In this document: positions 6,761 to 14,700 of the stretch, piece after piece
How the letters are laid out: each line of letters opens with the position of its first letter
How positions within the stretch are numbered: the first letter of the stretch is position 1
Source of the DNA: Bacteroidales bacterium UBA3824
Lineage (GTDB): Bacteria > Bacteroidota > Bacteroidia > Bacteroidales > UBA3824
DNA length: 16,443 nt
NCBI GenBank assembly: GCA_002393195.1
Contig: DGIK01000070.1
Location: 1,365-17,807 of the forward strand
Direction of reading: 5' to 3'
Position numbers and translations under genes: made by a program
Notes under the pieces: generated by a model
What the model saw: the letters and a program-made list of their open reading frames with translations, nothing else
Told to the model about the DNA's origin: nothing
Databases searched by the model: none

Positions 6761-8425
6761 TTATTGTTTTTTCTTTAATACTATTGATAATGATTGTAGC
6801 GGTTTGATTTCCTTGCCATTTTTGAGCATCAATTCGCGGTATTTGGGCGTGGATTCCTCGTGAAGTCCAACGAGCACGGTATTAGCCTTGCCGGATTTGA
6901 TGAGGATTTCCGCCTTGCGCATTGCTCTGTCCAACGCCGTATCTACTTGTGTATAGGTGATATTGTAGCCGTGGCATTTGAGGTAAATGGCAATATTGGA
7001 ACTTATTGTATTGTGTGTGCTTTGCATAAAAAGAGTCGGCTTTGGCGCGGGGAGGTCGTCGAGGATTTTTTCCGAATTTTCCCAACAGCCGAGCGATGTA
7101 GCTGTAATGATAGCGTCTGGAACTTCGATGCCGCTCATTTTCAACGCTTTGAGCGAAGTCAGGAGCGAACTTTTCAATATTTTTCCCATACGACGGGTTT
7201 CGGCGGGTTTGAGGTAATTTTTGATTTCGGCGATGTCGTCCTCCGATGTTATTTCGCATCGCGCGGCGATAGTTGGAGTGCAAGCATCCTTGCTTGCTAT
7301 CATTGGAATACAAGCGGTTTCGCTTGCCGTAATATTTTTTGGCGGGCGGGGACGCCCGCACTCCAATGATGACGAGAAAATTATTGAGGTGTCGTTGCCA
7401 CCAAAACCAAACGAATTGTCCATGACGTATTTCCAATCGGGATTGTCTTGCATTTTTCGGATGCAGATGGCAGCCTCTATTGCGCCAGCCGCGCTTGTGG
7501 TGTGTCCTGTGATGGATTTGGTGCTTTCCACTTTTGGCAGATTGTCGCCAAAAATCCTGTGTAATGCCGCCATTTCGCTTTGGTCGTTGTTGATGGTGCC
7601 CGTGCCGTGCGCGTTGACGTATTGTATGTCTTTGGCGGAGATGTTGGCATCTGCAAGTGCTTGCGTCATTGCGAGATATGCGCCTTCGCCGTTGGGCGAT
7701 GATGCCGTCTGATGGAAGGCGTCGCAAGCGTTGCCACCGCCTGCAAAATAGCACAATATCTTTGCGCCGCGAGCCTTGGCGTGTTCCTCGGTCTCCATCG
7801 CCAAATATGCCGCGCCTTCGCCGAGGTTGAGCCCCGCGCGGTCGGCTGCAAACGGTCTGCAAACTTCCCTATCCAATATCATCAACGATGCAAATCCCGA
7901 CAGGTGAAATTTGGTCAAAGCCTCCGCGCCGCCTGCAAACACGATGTCTGCCTCGCCAGCCTCCAAGAGTTCCGCGCCTTCCAATATTGCGTTTGCGCCC
8001 GACGAACAGGCTGTGGATATTGTGGTGCACTCGTCAATAAATCCAAAATGTTGCGCAATATTTTCGGTGCAACTGCCGCAGTCGTGCCTTAGAAGTATAT
8101 CGGTGTGATTTTCAATATCTTGCCAGTATTTTTCGGTCAAATCCATCTCGCCGGCGGTAGTGCCGGAAATGAGGATTTTTTTGCCGGGGGTTGTCGCAGA
8201 AATATCGGCTTGGTTGGAGGCTTGTTGCAGTGCGTAAATGCCGAGCAATGTGGTGCGCCCCACTTCTGTGTTTGTGGGTATGCCCAATTGTTTTTTTAAA
8301 TCTTCATTTGTAATGTCCACTTCACCGACAGGGAATGGAAAACCCTCAAAATCAAGATGTTTGATTTTGGAGATTTTTGACGCCGCAATCATTCCGCAGC
8401 CAGTTATGACAATTGGTTTGCGCAT
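6761..8425 (-). CDS. Beta-ketoacyl synthase fused to a second KS-like (ketoacyl-synt_2) domain
   Basis: A 554-residue condensing enzyme with two unequal parts. Residues 1-352 form a complete FabF-like ketosynthase: active Cys140 (TACSSGANA), His273 (NAHGTG), His308 (SITGHTTSAAG) and the closing FGFGGND near 340-345. It should condense an acyl thioester with malonyl-ACP. Residues from about 390 to 554 resemble the small ketoacyl-synt_2 / chain-length-factor-like proteins found beside such ketosynthases in Bacteroidetes (YLKPAETRRMGK, IITATSLGCWENSEK, MQSTHNTISSNIAIYLKCHG). In relatives, as far as I recall, this is a separate gene, and about 30 N-terminal residues appear to be missing here. The two parts are joined by residues 354-385, encoded by a palindromic repeat at 7273-7366. 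No stop or frameshift interrupts the frame. The start at 8425 gives the standard N-terminus MRKPIVITGCG. Neighbours are ACP genes 16 nt upstream and 4 nt downstream. Confidence 0.9.
   Translation of the reverse strand: MRKPIVITGCGMIAASKISKIKHLDFEGFPFPVGEVDITNEDLKKQLGIPTNTEVGRTTLLGIYALQQASNQADISATTPGKKILISGTTAGEMDLTEKYWQDIENHTDILLRHDCGSCTENIAQHFGFIDECTTISTACSSGANAILEGAELLEAGEADIVFAGGAEALTKFHLSGFASLMILDREVCRPFAADRAGLNLGEGAAYLAMETEEHAKARGAKILCYFAGGGNACDAFHQTASSPNGEGAYLAMTQALADANISAKDIQYVNAHGTGTINNDQSEMAALHRIFGDNLPKVESTKSITGHTTSAAGAIEAAICIRKMQDNPDWKYVMDNSFGFGGNDTSIIFSSSLECGRPRPPKNITASETACIPMIASKDACTPTIAARCEITSEDDIAEIKNYLKPAETRRMGKILKSSLLTSLKALKMSGIEVPDAIITATSLGCWENSEKILDDLPAPKPTLFMQSTHNTISSNIAIYLKCHGYNITYTQVDTALDRAMRKAEILIKSGKANTVLVGLHEESTPKYRELMLKNGKEIKPLQSLSIVLKKKQ
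7273..7366 (-). repeat. 94-nt palindromic repeat with three internal hairpins, inside a coding frame
   Basis: The outer arms TTGGAGTG (7273-7280) and CACTCCAA (7359-7366) are exact complements. Between them lie three perfect hairpins, each with a 4-nt loop: CAAGCA/TGCTTG (7281-7296), CAAGCG/CGCTTG (7311-7326) and GCGGGCG/CGCCCGC (7342-7359; its last base is shared with the outer arm). The first two belong to 30-nt tandem units starting at 7273 and 7303. Over 28 nt these units agree at 19 positions, and a stem pair differs in a compensated way (A-T versus G-C). On the minus strand the element encodes residues 354-385 of the ketosynthase fusion, including two 10-residue repeats (ASETACIPMI and ASKDACTPTI). 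It resembles dispersed palindromic elements that insert in frame, such as Rickettsia palindromic elements; membership of a repeat family is inference. Confidence 0.85.
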
Positions 8426-8441
8426 TGGTGGTGGGGCTTTA

Positions 8442-8699
8442 TTATTTTGTGCGGTTTTTGGCGATGTAGTCAGCCATTGTGCCGATTGATTGGAAAATGG
8501 CCTTGCTCTCGGATGCGTCTTTGAGTTTGATGCCGTAATACTTTTCCATCATTACGATAAGTTCCAATGCGTCAATGGAATCCAAGCCTAATCCTTCGCT
8601 GAATAGAGGGTCGTCGGCGTTGATTTCGTCGGGCTTTACCTCTTCAAGGTTGAGGGCTTCGATTATCCTCTGTTTTAATTCTGAAATGAGATTCTCCAT
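8442..8699 (-). CDS. Acyl carrier protein
   Basis: An 85-residue acidic protein with the ACP signature GLDSIDALEL; Ser41 is the 4'-phosphopantetheine attachment site. Helix I (ISELKQRIIEAL), the acidic loop with DDPLF, helix II, and helix IV (MADYIAKN) are all recognisable. It is the second of the two ACP genes at the head of the five-gene unit, 2 nt after the previous ACP gene and 16 nt before the ketosynthase fusion, so it is the obvious candidate to carry the growing chain for that enzyme. Which ACP serves which step cannot be read from sequence. Confidence 0.93.
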   Translation of the reverse strand: MENLISELKQRIIEALNLEEVKPDEINADDPLFSEGLGLDSIDALELIVMMEKYYGIKLKDASESKAIFQSIGTMADYIAKNRTK

Positions 8700-8701
8700 T
8701 T

Positions 8702-8947
8702 TTATTTTGATGTTTTCTGTTCAATGTAACTGCAAAAGTCGTCGAGGGTCTCGATGCTCGCCATTTCGTCGGATTTGATTACCACTCCGAATTTGTCTTC
8801 CACGATTACCACGATGTCGGCTACGTCGAGACTGTCGATGCCGAGGTCGTCTTTCATCTTGGCATCCATTGTGAGTTTGTTGGCGTCTATTTCGAATTCC
8901 TCTGTGAGAAATTGCCTTACTGTTTCTTCTATTGTAGTTCTTGTCAT
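8702..8947 (-). CDS. Acyl carrier protein (first gene of the lipid unit)
   Basis: An 81-residue acidic ACP with the motif DDLGIDSLDVADIV; Ser39 is the phosphopantetheine site. It is close to a standard FabF/APE-type carrier, with helix I TIEETVRQFLTEEF and a final helix SIETLDDFCSYIEQK. It opens the unit ACP-ACP-KS/KS-ACP-ligase, lies just behind its own promoter at 8993-9023, and stops 2 nt before the next ACP gene. Two different ACPs encoded in tandem suggest two roles, for example starter and extender, or primary metabolism versus a dedicated pathway. Confidence 0.93.
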   Translation of the reverse strand: MTRTTIEETVRQFLTEEFEIDANKLTMDAKMKDDLGIDSLDVADIVVIVEDKFGVVIKSDEMASIETLDDFCSYIEQKTSK

Positions 8948-8992
8948 TATAGTTGCGATATTGTATCAAGCAACAGCGCCTGTCTTTCGGTG

Positions 8993-9023
8993 CAAAATTA
9001 CACAAAATATCATTACTGACAAA
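8993..9023 (-). promoter_or_regulatory. Bacteroidetes-type promoter for the ACP/ketosynthase/ligase unit
   Basis: On the minus strand TTTG (complement of 9020-9023) is followed after 19 nt by TAATTTTG (complement of 8993-9000), an exact TAnnTTTG match. It lies in the 95-bp gap after the glycosyltransferase gene, 45 nt before the ATG at 8947. The five downstream genes can therefore be transcribed without the glycosyltransferase. Confidence 0.58.
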
Positions 9024-9042
9024 TTATTTTTATTGTCCTCAC

Positions 9043-9825
9043 TTATTTAAATATTTTGCAAATCAATCTCCATATCCCCCTCAATATCGCGAGTGGCAGT
9101 GCATATACAATTGCCAATATGCACAATATAGTATTGAGGACGCTAATCCTTGTGAAGTCGGCAGCGGGGCGGAAGTGGCTCACCCTCTCCTCTTTGGGCG
9201 GGTAATATACATTGACCTCCGTGGTGAAAATCTTGACGCCGTGCCAGCGCGGCAATACAAGGAGTTCCAATTCTGCCTCGTAACGCGCTGAAATCAAAGA
9301 CAATCCGTAAAGTTTGTGGAGCGGATAGAGCCTGAATCCCGACTGCGTGTCGTCCAATTTCGTGAGCGTCTGCACCATAAACCAGAAGTTGGCAAATTTG
9401 TTGGCGAAAGAACTTCCCTTGCTGCGGCTTGCGTTTTGGAGGTCTTTGCGCTTGCCCACGATGATAGAGCCGGGATGCTCCGTGTTGGCTTCCAAGAAAA
9501 GATGAATGTCCTCAGGATAATGCTGACCGTCGCCGTCGAGGGTAATGGCGTATTGGAATCCAAGTTCAATTGCCTTCCTGAAACCGCATCTGAGCGCGTG
9601 CCCCTTGCCTTTGTTGCGGTTGTCGGGGTATTCCACGATTGTGATGTGGTCGATGGAGTGCAGGATTTCGCCGGTGGAGTCGGTGCTGCCGTCGTTGACA
9701 ACGATTACGTCGTCGCATTGAGCGAGGCTGCGCATCACCACGTCGCGGATGCTCTTTTCGTTGTTATAGACGGGAATCACAACGCATATCCCTCTGTCTT
9801 TGAGCTGGTTTTTCTGGTCTTGCAT
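9043..9825 (-). CDS. Family 2 glycosyltransferase, DPM1/DolP-mannose synthase-like, membrane-anchored
   Basis: A GT-A fold glycosyltransferase of 260 residues, expected to use a nucleotide-sugar and act at the cytoplasmic face of the inner membrane. It opens with VVIPVYNNEKS. VVNDGSTDST (42-51) is the nucleotide-binding strand, and DGDGQH (97-102) holds the metal-binding DxD. SGFRLYP and the acidic AELELLVLPRW follow. A hydrophobic segment near residues 228-250 (VLNTILCILAIVYALPLAIL) with a basic end (KIFK) would anchor it to the membrane. It stands at the head of the minus-strand locus under its own promoter. Glycosyltransferases of this type accompany aryl-polyene/flexirubin-like clusters, where they may modify the lipid head group. 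The donor sugar and acceptor are unknown; a lipid-linked sugar role in another pathway remains possible. Confidence 0.88.
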   Translation of the reverse strand: MQDQKNQLKDRGICVVIPVYNNEKSIRDVVMRSLAQCDDVIVVNDGSTDSTGEILHSIDHITIVEYPDNRNKGKGHALRCGFRKAIELGFQYAITLDGDGQHYPEDIHLFLEANTEHPGSIIVGKRKDLQNASRSKGSSFANKFANFWFMVQTLTKLDDTQSGFRLYPLHKLYGLSLISARYEAELELLVLPRWHGVKIFTTEVNVYYPPKEERVSHFRPAADFTRISVLNTILCILAIVYALPLAILRGIWRLICKIFK

Positions 9826-9864
9826 ATCGTTGCAAATATTAACAATATTGGCTTAAAAATGTTG

Positions 9865-9895
9865 CAAAATTATGCAAAAAAACGCTGATTGCAAA
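9865..9895 (-). promoter_or_regulatory. Bacteroidetes-type promoter for the glycosyltransferase gene
   Basis: On the minus strand TTTG (complement of 9892-9895) and TAATTTTG (complement of 9865-9872) are 19 nt apart. The -7 box is the same octamer as that of the ACP-unit promoter. The ATG at 9825 lies 39 nt downstream. It stands back to back with the plus-strand promoter at 9922-9954; the two -33 boxes are 26 nt apart. Confidence 0.55.
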
Positions 9896-9921
9896 ATTCT
9901 CAAAAAAAACTCCAAAAAAAC

Positions 9922-9954
9922 TTTGTGTCGTTCTGAAAAAAATACTTACTTTTG
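9922..9954 (+). promoter_or_regulatory. Bacteroidetes-type promoter for the coiled-coil protein / tpiA unit
   Basis: TTTG at 9922-9925, 21 nt, then TACTTTTG at 9947-9954. The ATG at 9995 lies 40 nt downstream. No further promoter match is seen before tpiA, so this one probably serves both genes. Confidence 0.58.
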
Positions 9955-9994
9955 CAAAGACAAATAATTGGCAATTAAAATTAAACGTGTCATT

Positions 9995-10735
9995 ATGAAA
10001 AAAATTCTGTACATATTGGGTGTCATTGCACTTGTAGGCGGTCTTATAGGCTCGTTTGCAGGACCCTGGTTTTTGGGATTATTGACGTCGGGTGGCGGCC
10101 TTGTGCTGATACTCCTCACATTCATCATCGGCAAGATGATGGACAAGAACATTCAAGATGGTTTCGATAAGGGCAACAGTTCCGATATGTCGCTCGAAAT
10201 GAAGGTAAACCACGCCATTGCAACGGCACGCCAAAACAAATTCAAGGCTCAGAGCGAAATCCGCCGTCTCACCGCGTGGTGCAACGATGCTATTTTCAGC
10301 ACATTCCACGAGCAATATGAGAAGGTGGGCGTTTCATACGACAAGGAAAAACTTCTCGACAACTTCGGCGAAATCAAGGAAAAATATGCGTCTGCATTGA
10401 GTTTTGAGACTTTGGACAAGTGCGAGCATATAGTCAGCGACTACAAGACCAAGATTGATGGTTATAAGGAGCGCATCAATATTTTCGACAAGCAACAGGA
10501 AGAATACACCGAATATAAGGCAAAACTTCAAGAACTCAAACAACAGGAACGTCGCATGAAAAAACTTGACGCTCACCAGGGCAAACTCGAAGACGCTTCT
10601 ATGAAAGAAGGACTTTCAATAGTGGAGACCGAAGTAGAACACCGTCAACTCTCCGAAGGCGACCTTGCCCGCGAGATAGCCGAAAAAGAAGCATACTACA
10701 AATCGCTCGAAGAACTCAACTTCAAGTACAAGTAG
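9995..10735 (+). CDS. Unknown protein with two membrane helices and a long coiled coil
   Basis: 246 residues, no family recognised. A short basic start (MKK) leads into two hydrophobic segments, about residues 4-22 (ILYILGVIALVGGLIGSFAG) and 26-46 (LLTSGGGLVLILLTFIIG), forming a membrane hairpin. The rest is soluble, charged and helical. From about residue 140 it has strong coiled-coil character (heptad-like runs rich in Lys, Glu and Gln, such as EYKAKLQELKQQERRMKKL). With the N-terminus and the helix hairpin oriented by the positive-inside rule, the coiled coil would be cytoplasmic. ATG at 9995 is chosen over a TTG at 9968 because of the promoter spacing and the MKK signal-like start. tpiA follows after 60 nt without a terminator, so the two are probably co-transcribed; a functional link is not implied. 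Confidence 0.75.
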   Translation: MKKILYILGVIALVGGLIGSFAGPWFLGLLTSGGGLVLILLTFIIGKMMDKNIQDGFDKGNSSDMSLEMKVNHAIATARQNKFKAQSEIRRLTAWCNDAIFSTFHEQYEKVGVSYDKEKLLDNFGEIKEKYASALSFETLDKCEHIVSDYKTKIDGYKERINIFDKQQEEYTEYKAKLQELKQQERRMKKLDAHQGKLEDASMKEGLSIVETEVEHRQLSEGDLAREIAEKEAYYKSLEELNFKYK

Positions 10736-10743
10736 GAAAGAGG

Positions 10744-10778
10744 AAATCAACAAATCGTAAATCGAAAATCAACAAATC
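10744..10778 (+). repeat. 13-bp direct repeat in the leader of tpiA
   Basis: AAATCAACAAATC occurs at 10744-10756 and again at 10766-10778, 22 bp apart, in the A/T-rich gap before tpiA. It may be a simple duplication. No binding function can be assigned. Confidence 0.6.
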
Positions 10779-10795
10779 ATAATTAATTAAAAGCA

Positions 10796-11563
10796 ATGAG
10801 AAAACTTATCGTAGCAGGCAACTGGAAGATGAATACATCTGTTGCCGATGGTGTAGAATTGGCAAAGAAAATCAGCGCGTATGCAGAGCAGAAGAATCTG
10901 CCCGCAGGCAAGGAGATTGTAATCGCTCCGCCTTTCACGCACTTGGCATCCGTAGCAGCGGCCATCAACCCCAACAAGGTAATCCTCGCCGCTCAGGACT
11001 GCGCAGCCACCACCAATGGTGCCTACACCGGCGAAGTTTCGGCTTCGATGCTCAAAGGCATCGGCGTTAAGGCCGTCATCCTCGGACACTCCGAGCGTCG
11101 TCAGTATTTCAAGGAGAACAGCGAAATCCTCCTCAAAAAAATCAAACTCGCCCTCGCTGAAGGCCTCGACGTTATCTTCTGCATCGGCGAAACCAAGGAG
11201 CAGCGCGAAGCCGGCGCCAACCTCTACAACAATGTAATCAAGGCTCAACTCGTTGACACCGTGTTCACATTGACCGCCGACGAGTTTAAGCACATCATCA
11301 TCGCCTACGAACCCGTATGGGCTATCGGCACTGGTCTCACCGCTACTCCCGACCAGGCTCAGGAAATCCACGCGATGATTCGCAAGGCCATCGCCGACAA
11401 TTTCGGTCAGGCTGCAGCCGACGACACCACAATCCTCTACGGCGGTAGCTGCAAGGCTTCCAACGCCGCAGAAATCTTCGCCAAGAAGGACGTGGACGGC
11501 GGTCTCATCGGCGGCGCATCGCTCAAAGCCGACGACTTCGGCAAGATTATCGACGCAAGGTAA
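10796..11563 (+). CDS. tpiA: Triosephosphate isomerase
   Basis: Interconverts dihydroxyacetone phosphate and glyceraldehyde 3-phosphate in glycolysis and gluconeogenesis; a cytoplasmic dimeric TIM barrel. All catalytic residues are present: Asn9 and Lys11 (AGNWKMN), His98 (VILGHSERR) and Glu172 (AYEPVWAIGTG). The last motif also holds the hinge of flexible loop 6. The phosphate-binding ends LYGGSCKASN and GGLIGGASL close the barrel. The length of 255 residues is normal. The start at 10796 gives the expected MRKLIVAGNWKMN. The codon choice is markedly C-ending (ATC, CTC, GCC) compared with the flanking AT-rich gaps, as expected for a highly expressed gene. It lies downstream of the coiled-coil gene and is followed by a hairpin terminator. 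Confidence 0.98.
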   Translation: MRKLIVAGNWKMNTSVADGVELAKKISAYAEQKNLPAGKEIVIAPPFTHLASVAAAINPNKVILAAQDCAATTNGAYTGEVSASMLKGIGVKAVILGHSERRQYFKENSEILLKKIKLALAEGLDVIFCIGETKEQREAGANLYNNVIKAQLVDTVFTLTADEFKHIIIAYEPVWAIGTGLTATPDQAQEIHAMIRKAIADNFGQAAADDTTILYGGSCKASNAAEIFAKKDVDGGLIGGASLKADDFGKIIDAR

Positions 11564-11596
11564 AGATTTTTTTTAGGTTAAACATTTACTTATCAT

Positions 11597-11633
11597 GGCG
11601 CAGTACCAGTGGTTGGGCTGCGCCTTATTTTAT
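11597..11633 (+). terminator. Rho-independent terminator after tpiA
   Basis: GGCGCAG (11597-11603) pairs with CTGCGCC (11618-11624). The 14-nt interior can add a short CCA/TGG pairing. A T-rich tail, TTATTTTATT, follows. It lies 34 nt after the tpiA stop and before the next promoter, separating the two transcription units. Confidence 0.75.
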
Positions 11634-11644
11634 TCTAAACATTT

Positions 11645-11676
11645 TTTGTGGCTATGCACATTTTTTCGTATCTTTG
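11645..11676 (+). promoter_or_regulatory. Bacteroidetes-type promoter for the giant exported protein
   Basis: TTTG at 11645-11648, 20 nt, then TATCTTTG at 11669-11676. The ATG at 11718 lies 41 nt downstream. It sits immediately after the tpiA terminator. Confidence 0.58.
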
Positions 11677-11717
11677 GGGCGTTGTAATTACATCAAAACA
11701 AACCAAACTTACCAAAA

Positions 11718-14700
11718 ATGAAAACAATATCAAAGTTATTATTATTGATAGCGATAATGCTGATGTCCAATGCGATGGCATCGGCACAGATTAAGGCGTT
11801 GTTGCCTGATTCGGAGCAACTACCCAAGGAATTGGAAGATTTTATGGGTGTGCGCTCGTCCAAAAACGAGGAAATGAAGGCAGACGTCAAAAAATTCATC
11901 GAAAAACTTACGACGCGCAAGATTTCGGACGAGCACCGCGCCGAAATTGTCATCCTTATGAATAGTTACATACAGAAACGCGCCACGCCTACGCCCCACA
12001 TGCACAATCTCATCAGGGCGTTGAACGGTTTTTGGGACAAGGGCAATATCGGCGAATTTATGCCGTGGGCAGAATATATTCAGGAGTTGCTCAACAATCC
12101 GCAGATGTCGATGTCGAGAATCAACGATGTTTCGGTGTTTGTAGCCGACTTGCTTTCCACCAATAGTTTGGAAAATTCATCATCGAAGTCGTGGTATATG
12201 ACCTCGCCCAATTTCAAGATGACGGTGGAGACCGTTGGCGGAGCAAAAGACATCGTCGTGCGTGCCGACAATGTTGACATCCGCTGTAAGATGCGTCAGG
12301 ACAGTACGCTCGCCATCTACGGCACGTCTGGCTCTTATAGCTTCAACGACCATATCTGGAGGGGCAAGGGTGGCAAAGTAGATTGGCGGCGCGGCAATAT
12401 CTCCGCCGACAGCGTGTATGCTACCTTGCACGATTACGAGATAGAGACACGTAGCCCGGAGTTTGAGGCTAAGAACGTTGAATTTTATAATATTAAATAC
12501 TTCAAAAAGCCTATCAAAGGCACTTACCGCGACAAAGTAGTGCTCAACGGCGTGGGGGAGAAGGCAAGATTCCCGCAGTTTTCGAGTTATGACACCGATA
12601 TCAAGATTCCCAACCTTGCGGAAGGCATTGATTATGTGGGCGGTTACGCGCAGAATGGCGTGATATTCCAAGGTGAGGTGCAGGACAGCGCAAAGTACGC
12701 CAAACTCATTTTCAAATATGAAGACAAGCCTCTCATCACTGCCGAATCCAAGGCTTTTGTATTCGGACTCAAAAAACTCGAGGCGCAGACAGCTATTATA
12801 ACGATGCAGATGGGTCCCGACACCGGACAAATCACACACAAAGGCGTCAAGCTCAGATACGATTCCGACGCCGAAAAACTCATCCTTTTCAAAGGTACTA
12901 CGGGCATGGAAAACGCCCATTACCGCGATACTTACCATCATTTTGAGTTTGATGTCAACCAAGTAGAATGGACGCGCAACGACACCGCAGTGTATCTCTG
13001 CACAAGGCCTGCCGCGCCATACGACACTGCCACATTCGAGTCCATCGACCACTATTCCATACAGCGTTACAATCAATTGCAGGGCATGGACAAGGTGCAT
13101 CCCCTCATCGCATTGCGCGATTTTATGAGGGTCAAGATGTCCGACAAGTTTACAGCAAGGGAGTTTCAGAAATATCTCAACAAGGAGGAAGGTCTTGTAT
13201 TTTCCGAAGTGCAAGTGCACCAGATGCTTATGAAATTGTCATATCAGGGCTTTGTAGAATACGACGTCAATACTCATGGTGCGCAGATTGCTCAAAAAAT
13301 GCATGACTACCTCGGTGCACACAGCGGCAAGAAAGACTACGACGGCATCATGATTGTTTCAAAGATGAAAAACAAAAACGGCGTCAATGCCATCATCAAC
13401 CTCAAGACCTACGATATGGACATATTCAACGTCCAGCCATTCAACCTGAGCCCGGCGCGTATGGTGAAGGCAAAGCCCGACAGTGCGTCTTCCGTTACCG
13501 TACACCGGCATTTGGGCATGGAAATCCGTGGCAAGATTCAGGCTGGTCTTGCGGATTTTTATGGCAACGACTTCAAGTTTGATTACGACCGATTCCGCAT
13601 CGATATACCGCAGTGCGACTCCATGGCTATGCTTACGGTCAATTACAACGAAGCCACCAAGCGAAACCAAATCGACTCTGTGCACTCTGTGCTCGAAAAT
13701 GTAAAAGGTGTGCTCTACCTCGATTCCATCAACAACAAATCGGGACGCAAGACATACGACGAATTTCCAAGAATCATCACGAGCGATACTTCTTACGTGT
13801 ATTACGACAAGCTGATTTCCGAAAGTTATTCCCGCGACAAATTCCACATGAAGGTAACACCGTTTAAGCTCGATAGTCTCAACTTCCTCAAGCTCAACGG
13901 CGTGCAGGCAAAAGGAGATTTTGTGTCGGGTATTTTCGACGATATGGACGTTACCCTTACGGTGCAGCAGGATTTGTCGCTCGGCTTCGACATCCCCACG
14001 CCGGAAGAAGGCAAAAGGATATTCGGCGGCAAGGGTCGATTTTATCAAGGTGTAGCCCTCAACGGCAAAGGCCTCGGCGGCAACGGCAAAATCACCTACC
14101 TGACAGCAACCGCAGAGAGCGACAATTTTATTTTCTACCCGGACTCTGTAATAGGCACGTGCCAGACATTGAAGATAGACCCAGTAACGGTTTCCCAAAT
14201 TGCAAGTACAAAGGACGTGGAGGCAGAATATCCAGTGGTAACTTCCAATTCGTGCGGTATCCTTTGGTATCCGCATCAGGACAATTTCGCGATATTCACC
14301 AGCGATACAGCCCTTACGATTTTCGACAAGAAGCTTGCCTTCAATGGCAACATCGACTATACGCCCAAGAGCATGAAGGCGCAGGGCGAATTGTTGTACT
14401 CCGACGCGGCGTTTTTCTCCGACAAGATGCTTTTCAAAAATTCTTCGTTTGACGCCGACAGCGCGATGTTCTGCAATTTTGACTACTCTACGCCCGGAGA
14501 TTCCACGGGATATTTCTACACCGACCGTTACAATGCCACAGGCGACCTCAATGTGGAACGGGTACAATTTGTAGTTTCCGGCGATTCTGCGAGGGTGCAC
14601 TTCCCGCATCACAGGTACTCGCAGAGGACAGAATTTTTTGAGTGGACTGTTGCCGAAAGGTCGTACCGATTTGGCGACAAGCTCTCCAATTACGACGAGA

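Noticed and set aside
7273..7332. Start of a CRISPR array, suggested by the 30-nt period
   Set aside because: There are only two diverged units, with no spacers between them and no cas genes nearby, and the sequence lies inside a coding frame.
7273..7366. tRNA gene, suggested by the cloverleaf-like fold
   Set aside because: There is no acceptor stem of tRNA length, no conserved T-loop or D-loop bases, and the arms are uniform hairpins with 4-nt loops. It is a repeat, not a tRNA.
7221..7712. Plus-strand open frame of 163 codons with a repeated GVQASLLAII-type peptide
   Set aside because: The frame is opposite to the ketosynthase gene. The repeated peptide is simply the other strand of the palindromic repeat.
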